A stretch of DNA of 64,000 nucleotides from Chitinophagaceae bacterium (lineage in GTDB: Bacteria; Bacteroidota; Bacteroidia; Chitinophagales; Chitinophagaceae), in the NCBI GenBank assembly GCA_019638595.1, contig JAHBTJ010000017.1:1-64000 (forward strand), given 5' to 3'. The notes under the pieces were generated by a model. That model was not told where the DNA came from, did no database searches, and saw only the letters and a list, made by a program, of their open reading frames with translations. Shown here piece by piece: positions 60,877 to 64,000 of this stretch (within the stretch, counting starts at the first letter, position 1; every line of letters starts with the position of its first letter). Both the position numbers and the translations under genes were made by a program.

Positions 60877-62355
60877 TTACAGCGATTTATGGAGCAGCGA
60901 TTTCCAGCGGTTATAAATTTCTTCGTAAGCTGCATTGCATTTTTGAGGCGCTGCAAACCCCACCGGCTTGTAAGCGCTGAAAGCTTCCTGCGCGTTTTTA
61001 TAAATACCGGCACCTATGCCGGCGCCTATTGCTGCCCCTACCGATCCATCGTTCTCATACAATTCAACAGGAACCCCGGTAAAGTTCACAAACAGCTCTG
61101 TAAACAAGGGACTTAAAAACATATTGGCTTTGCCCGCCCTTATAACAGATGGCTTCATATTGTTTTCGCGCAAAATATCAAGCCCGTAACGGAACGAACA
61201 GGCTATGCCTTCCTGCACCGCCCGAAAAAGATGTTTATCCGTATGTGTAGAGAGCTGAAGATTACTGATCAGGGCGCCGGGCATTTTGTTCTCCAGCATC
61301 CGTTCGGCTCCATTGCCAAAGGGCAGTATCAACAACCCTTCGCTGCCTAAAGGAACCTGTGCCGCCCGGGTGTTTATATCGGCATACGACAGGTTATTAC
61401 CCGCAGTATCTTTTACCCAGCGGTTCATAATACCCGTACCATTGATGCAAAGCAGCACACCAATGCTTTTTTGTGCAGCGGTATGATTAACATGGGCAAA
61501 GCTGTTAACCCGCGAAAGCGGATCGTACACAAGCTGGTCGCTAACAGCGTATATAACGCCTGAAGTGCCTGCCGTTGCGGCTACTTCACCCGGCTTCATT
61601 ACATTAAGCGACAAAGCATTGTTCGGCTGGTCGCCCGCTTTATAGGATACAGGTATACCTTCCTTTAACCCCAGCTCCAACGCAACAGCTTTTGTAACGG
61701 TGCCATGCACAGAAAATACCGGCTTTACAGCAGGAATAACATCTTCACTAAAGCCATAGTACTCCATGATGCGGGTTGCCAGCCCATCGGTTTTAAAATC
61801 CCAGAAAATACCTTCAGACAAAGCGGAAGGAGAAGTAGTGATCTCGCCGGTCAATTGCATAGCGATATAGTCGCCGGGCAGCATAAGCTTGCTGGTTGCC
61901 TCAAATACAGCAGTCTCGTTTTGCTTTACCCACGCAAATTTGGATGCGGTAAAATTACCGGGAGAATTTAAAAAATGCTCCAGCGCATACTCACCGCCTA
62001 TGTCTTCCAACGCTTTATTGCCTGTTTCCACAGCGCGGCTGTCGCACCAAATAATCGAAGGGCGGAGCACTGTTTTATTTTTATCTACTATTACCAGCCC
62101 GTGCATCTGATAGGCTATACCAATAGCGCCAATATCTGCCGGGTTGTATTTTCCTGACTGATTGAGCTTTTGCAAGGCCTGCCGGGTATAATCCCACCAG
62201 CTTTCAGGCTTTTGCTCCGCCCACCCGGGCTGCAAAGAAATAATGGGAGCTTCCGTTCCCGGAAACTGAGCCGATGCAACCGCTTTGGCTGAAGCGGCAT
62301 CTACAACTGATACCTTTACAGAAGAAGTGCCTATGTCTATCCCCAATAATAACAT
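60877..62355 (-). CDS. FGGY-family carbohydrate kinase (xylulokinase-like)
   Basis: 492 residues. FGGY_N starts LLLGIDIGTSSVKVSVVDA, with GWAEQKPESWW and YQMHGLVIVDK; FGGY_C holds GTSGVIYAVSDQL, GLLILPFGNGAERML and KANMFLSPLFTELFVN. It phosphorylates a pentulose or related sugar in the cytoplasm. No isomerase is next to it, so xylulose is a guess. Confidence 0.9.
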   Translation of the reverse strand: MLLLGIDIGTSSVKVSVVDAASAKAVASAQFPGTEAPIISLQPGWAEQKPESWWDYTRQALQKLNQSGKYNPADIGAIGIAYQMHGLVIVDKNKTVLRPSIIWCDSRAVETGNKALEDIGGEYALEHFLNSPGNFTASKFAWVKQNETAVFEATSKLMLPGDYIAMQLTGEITTSPSALSEGIFWDFKTDGLATRIMEYYGFSEDVIPAVKPVFSVHGTVTKAVALELGLKEGIPVSYKAGDQPNNALSLNVMKPGEVAATAGTSGVIYAVSDQLVYDPLSRVNSFAHVNHTAAQKSIGVLLCINGTGIMNRWVKDTAGNNLSYADINTRAAQVPLGSEGLLILPFGNGAERMLENKMPGALISNLQLSTHTDKHLFRAVQEGIACSFRYGLDILRENNMKPSVIRAGKANMFLSPLFTELFVNFTGVPVELYENDGSVGAAIGAGIGAGIYKNAQEAFSAYKPVGFAAPQKCNAAYEEIYNRWKSLLHKSL

Positions 62356-62590
62356 ATACCGCTATCGTTGATTTTTTAAGTAAATTGGAACAAGATACTA
62401 AAAACATTTGCTGTATGCGGAAATCCACCGAGCGTTTTCGTTTTACGGCAACATTAATATATAAAATGTGTTTGAGCCCTATTCAGAAATGCGCTATACA
62501 CCGCTTTTAACGCAACTTTAACCGGTTTTACACTTTGGGCCGTAAGGGGCAAGTGTTACATTTGTTTGCGTGATATAATGCAGGTATGAT

Positions 62591-62600
62591 TGGGGGAGGT
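62591..62600 (+). promoter_or_regulatory. strong Shine-Dalgarno sequence before batD
   Basis: TGGGGGAGGT lies 8 bases before the ATG at 62609. It is unusually good for Bacteroidota, where such sites are generally weak, and decides the batD start. Confidence 0.5.
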
Positions 62601-62608
62601 AATTAATA

Positions 62609-64000
62609 ATGAAGCATATAGAAAAATATTTACTTCTAACTGTCTTATTTTTTTCAGTCTCATGTCTTGCCACACAACCCTGTGTTGGGCAGGCCAAAGT
62701 TGTTGCGTCTGCCAGTAAACGCGTTATCAGTAACGATGAATTTGTAACTCTTCAGTTCAATGTAGAAAACACAAAAGACATTGAGCAGTTTATTCCCCCT
62801 TCATTCAGCGGCTGTAAAATAATGGAAGGTCCTATGCATGTTGCCGGGTCTTCTACCATCAATGGCGTTCAAAGCAATTATATTTCATTCGTCTATATTA
62901 TCCAGCCGCGCTTACCGGGCAGATACTCTTTTTCCGGCGCTTCGGCTAAGGTAAATGGCAAACGCCTTGTTTTCAATACGGTGAATATAGATGTTACCGA
63001 AGGACAGGGATCGTCCGGCTTATACAACTTTCAAAAAAACAGCAGGGAGCGTTACAGCCCGCCTGAAGAAGAACTGTACAGCGACTATATTCTCCGCAAA
63101 GGCGAAAACCTCCGGGATAAGATCAGGAAAAACCTTTTCATTAAGGTAGATGTAAATAAAACAAGCTGCTACGAGGGCGAACCGGTGGTGGCTTCCTACA
63201 AGTTATATACCCGCCTACGCTCCGAGTCGAAAGTATCAAGGCGTCCTTCCTTCAATGGCTTTAGCGTGTATGATATGGTTGACCCTTCCGTTCAGCCATC
63301 GGCTATTGAAAAGCTGAACGGGAAAGATTTCAATGTATACCTTATCCGGAAAGCTCAATTGTTCCCGCTGCAATCGGGCACCCTGGAACTGGATCCCGCG
63401 GAAGTGGAAAACGATATTACTTTTTTAAAGGCCGAATACGCGATGAAAGATAAGGGGGAACATTTGCCGGACTTATTGCGCTCGTTCGAAGCAGACGATA
63501 TTTATCACGAAGGAATCAAGGCTGAGAAAGTAAACATCAGAAGCAATCCTGTAGCGGTAACGGTAAAAGCATTACCGGACCTGAGCAAACCCGCTTCCTT
63601 TGATGGAGCAGTAGGTAAATTCAGCATAGAAGCCGCGGTAGACAAAAAGGAATTACAGCTAAACGACGCTGCCGTACTGAAGGTAATTATTAAGGGAGAA
63701 GGCAACTTTGGCATCATCAACGCGCCGGTTATAAAATGGCCTAAAGATGTGGAAGTATATGAACCCTCTGCCAAAGAAGATTTTTTAAAGAGCATGGTCC
63801 CGTTAAGAGGGTATAAAACTTTTCAGTACACCTTCATGCCCAAAAAAGCAGGCGCTACAACTATCCCGGGAATAGAGTTTTCGTATTTCAACCCCAAGGA
63901 ACATAAATATGAAACGGTGGTAACCGATTCCGTCAGAATACATACAACAGGTTCTGCCAATAACATGGATAAAGCAGGCTTTGCCGCCGAAGGGATATAC
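62609..64000 (+). CDS. batD: BatD-family protein, truncated by the window edge
   Basis: 464 codons visible, no stop before the edge. Signal peptide (LLLTVLFFSVSCLATQ) followed by BatD immunoglobulin-like modules: NDEFVTLQFNVENTKDIEQF near the start, QPRLPGRYSFSGASAKVNGK, LFIKVDVNKTSCYEGEPVVA near residue 180 and YTFMPKKAGATTIPGIEFSYF near residue 415. BatD is an exported membrane-anchored partner of the BatA/BatB von Willebrand proteins (aerotolerance operon); the anchor helix should lie beyond 64000. The start follows a strong ribosome site. Confidence 0.88.
   Translation, partial: MKHIEKYLLLTVLFFSVSCLATQPCVGQAKVVASASKRVISNDEFVTLQFNVENTKDIEQFIPPSFSGCKIMEGPMHVAGSSTINGVQSNYISFVYIIQPRLPGRYSFSGASAKVNGKRLVFNTVNIDVTEGQGSSGLYNFQKNSRERYSPPEEELYSDYILRKGENLRDKIRKNLFIKVDVNKTSCYEGEPVVASYKLYTRLRSESKVSRRPSFNGFSVYDMVDPSVQPSAIEKLNGKDFNVYLIRKAQLFPLQSGTLELDPAEVENDITFLKAEYAMKDKGEHLPDLLRSFEADDIYHEGIKAEKVNIRSNPVAVTVKALPDLSKPASFDGAVGKFSIEAAVDKKELQLNDAAVLKVIIKGEGNFGIINAPVIKWPKDVEVYEPSAKEDFLKSMVPLRGYKTFQYTFMPKKAGATTIPGIEFSYFNPKEHKYETVVTDSVRIHTTGSANNMDKAGFAAEGIY

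Overview
The window is about 42-45% GC by eye and carries many Bacteroidota hallmarks: a SusC/SusD pair, TonB-dependent receptors with an N-terminal carboxypeptidase-regulatory-like domain, a MurF-alanine racemase fusion, an ECF sigma factor of the Bacteroidota type, BatD, and weak Shine-Dalgarno sequences. A member of the Chitinophagaceae or a close relative is my best reading; the exact genus cannot be told from the sequence alone. There is no CRISPR array, rRNA operon, phage or complete insertion sequence.

Layout. (1) 1-17 kb is a polysaccharide/glycoside utilisation locus. One long minus-strand operon runs SusC, SusD, class-III aminotransferase, unclassified TIM-barrel protein, MFS sugar porter, mannonate dehydratase-like enzyme, GH5-like (clan GH-A) enzyme and SDR oxidoreductase. 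A paralogue of the TIM-barrel protein converges on it from the left and an AraC regulator diverges from its head. The catabolic set points to a uronate-type or otherwise modified sugar. (2) 17-21.2 kb is a fluoride-resistance locus: a fluoride riboswitch with a readable translational switch, a CLC-F type F-/H+ antiporter, DUF190, the FluC/CrcB channel and UspA, with NhaA divergent. (3) 21.2-24.8 kb holds an acyltransferase, a quinone-reductase-like enzyme and a CPA1 Na+/H+ antiporter. (4) 25-43 kb is a hydrogen-oxidation island: two TetR-type regulators around a small unknown gene, [NiFe] hydrogenase small and large subunits of the high-affinity actinobacterial/1h-1l type (subgroup inferred), a maturation protease, a 104-aa unknown, a TPR protein, hypA-hypB-hypF-hypC-hypD, a TonB receptor, hypE, an NHL propeller, a nickel permease, a 73-aa unknown and a DUF151 nuclease. 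The same 18-bp palindrome occurs in front of the hydrogenase genes, in front of hypA and inside the regulator cluster, so it is probably the operator that ties the island together. (5) 43-48.2 kb is a defence/toxin-antitoxin and repeat zone: an antitoxin with a frameshifted ParE/RelE-like toxin, a Fic protein with a degenerate catalytic motif, AbiEi/AbiEii with a homopolymer frameshift, and a tRNA-Met surrounded by decayed tRNA copies, palindromes and a GIY-YIG nuclease. (6) 48.3-64 kb is ordinary chromosome: murF-alr, terC, purA, pabB, a lytic transglycosylase, an ECF sigma factor, a CAT-anticodon tRNA, an outer-membrane barrel, hflX, a Rieske protein, a FGGY kinase and a truncated batD.

How it works together. 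The organism looks like an aerobic glycan-degrading heterotroph that can also oxidise trace H2. The hydrogenase lacks a Tat signal and a membrane anchor, and no cytochrome b or dedicated electron acceptor gene lies in the island, so the route of electrons to the respiratory chain is not visible here. The TonB receptor plus the HX4DH permease would give a nickel route across both membranes into HypA/HypB. The two Fic-related sequences, one remnant on the left and one full gene on the right, bracket the hydrogenase island in the same orientation.
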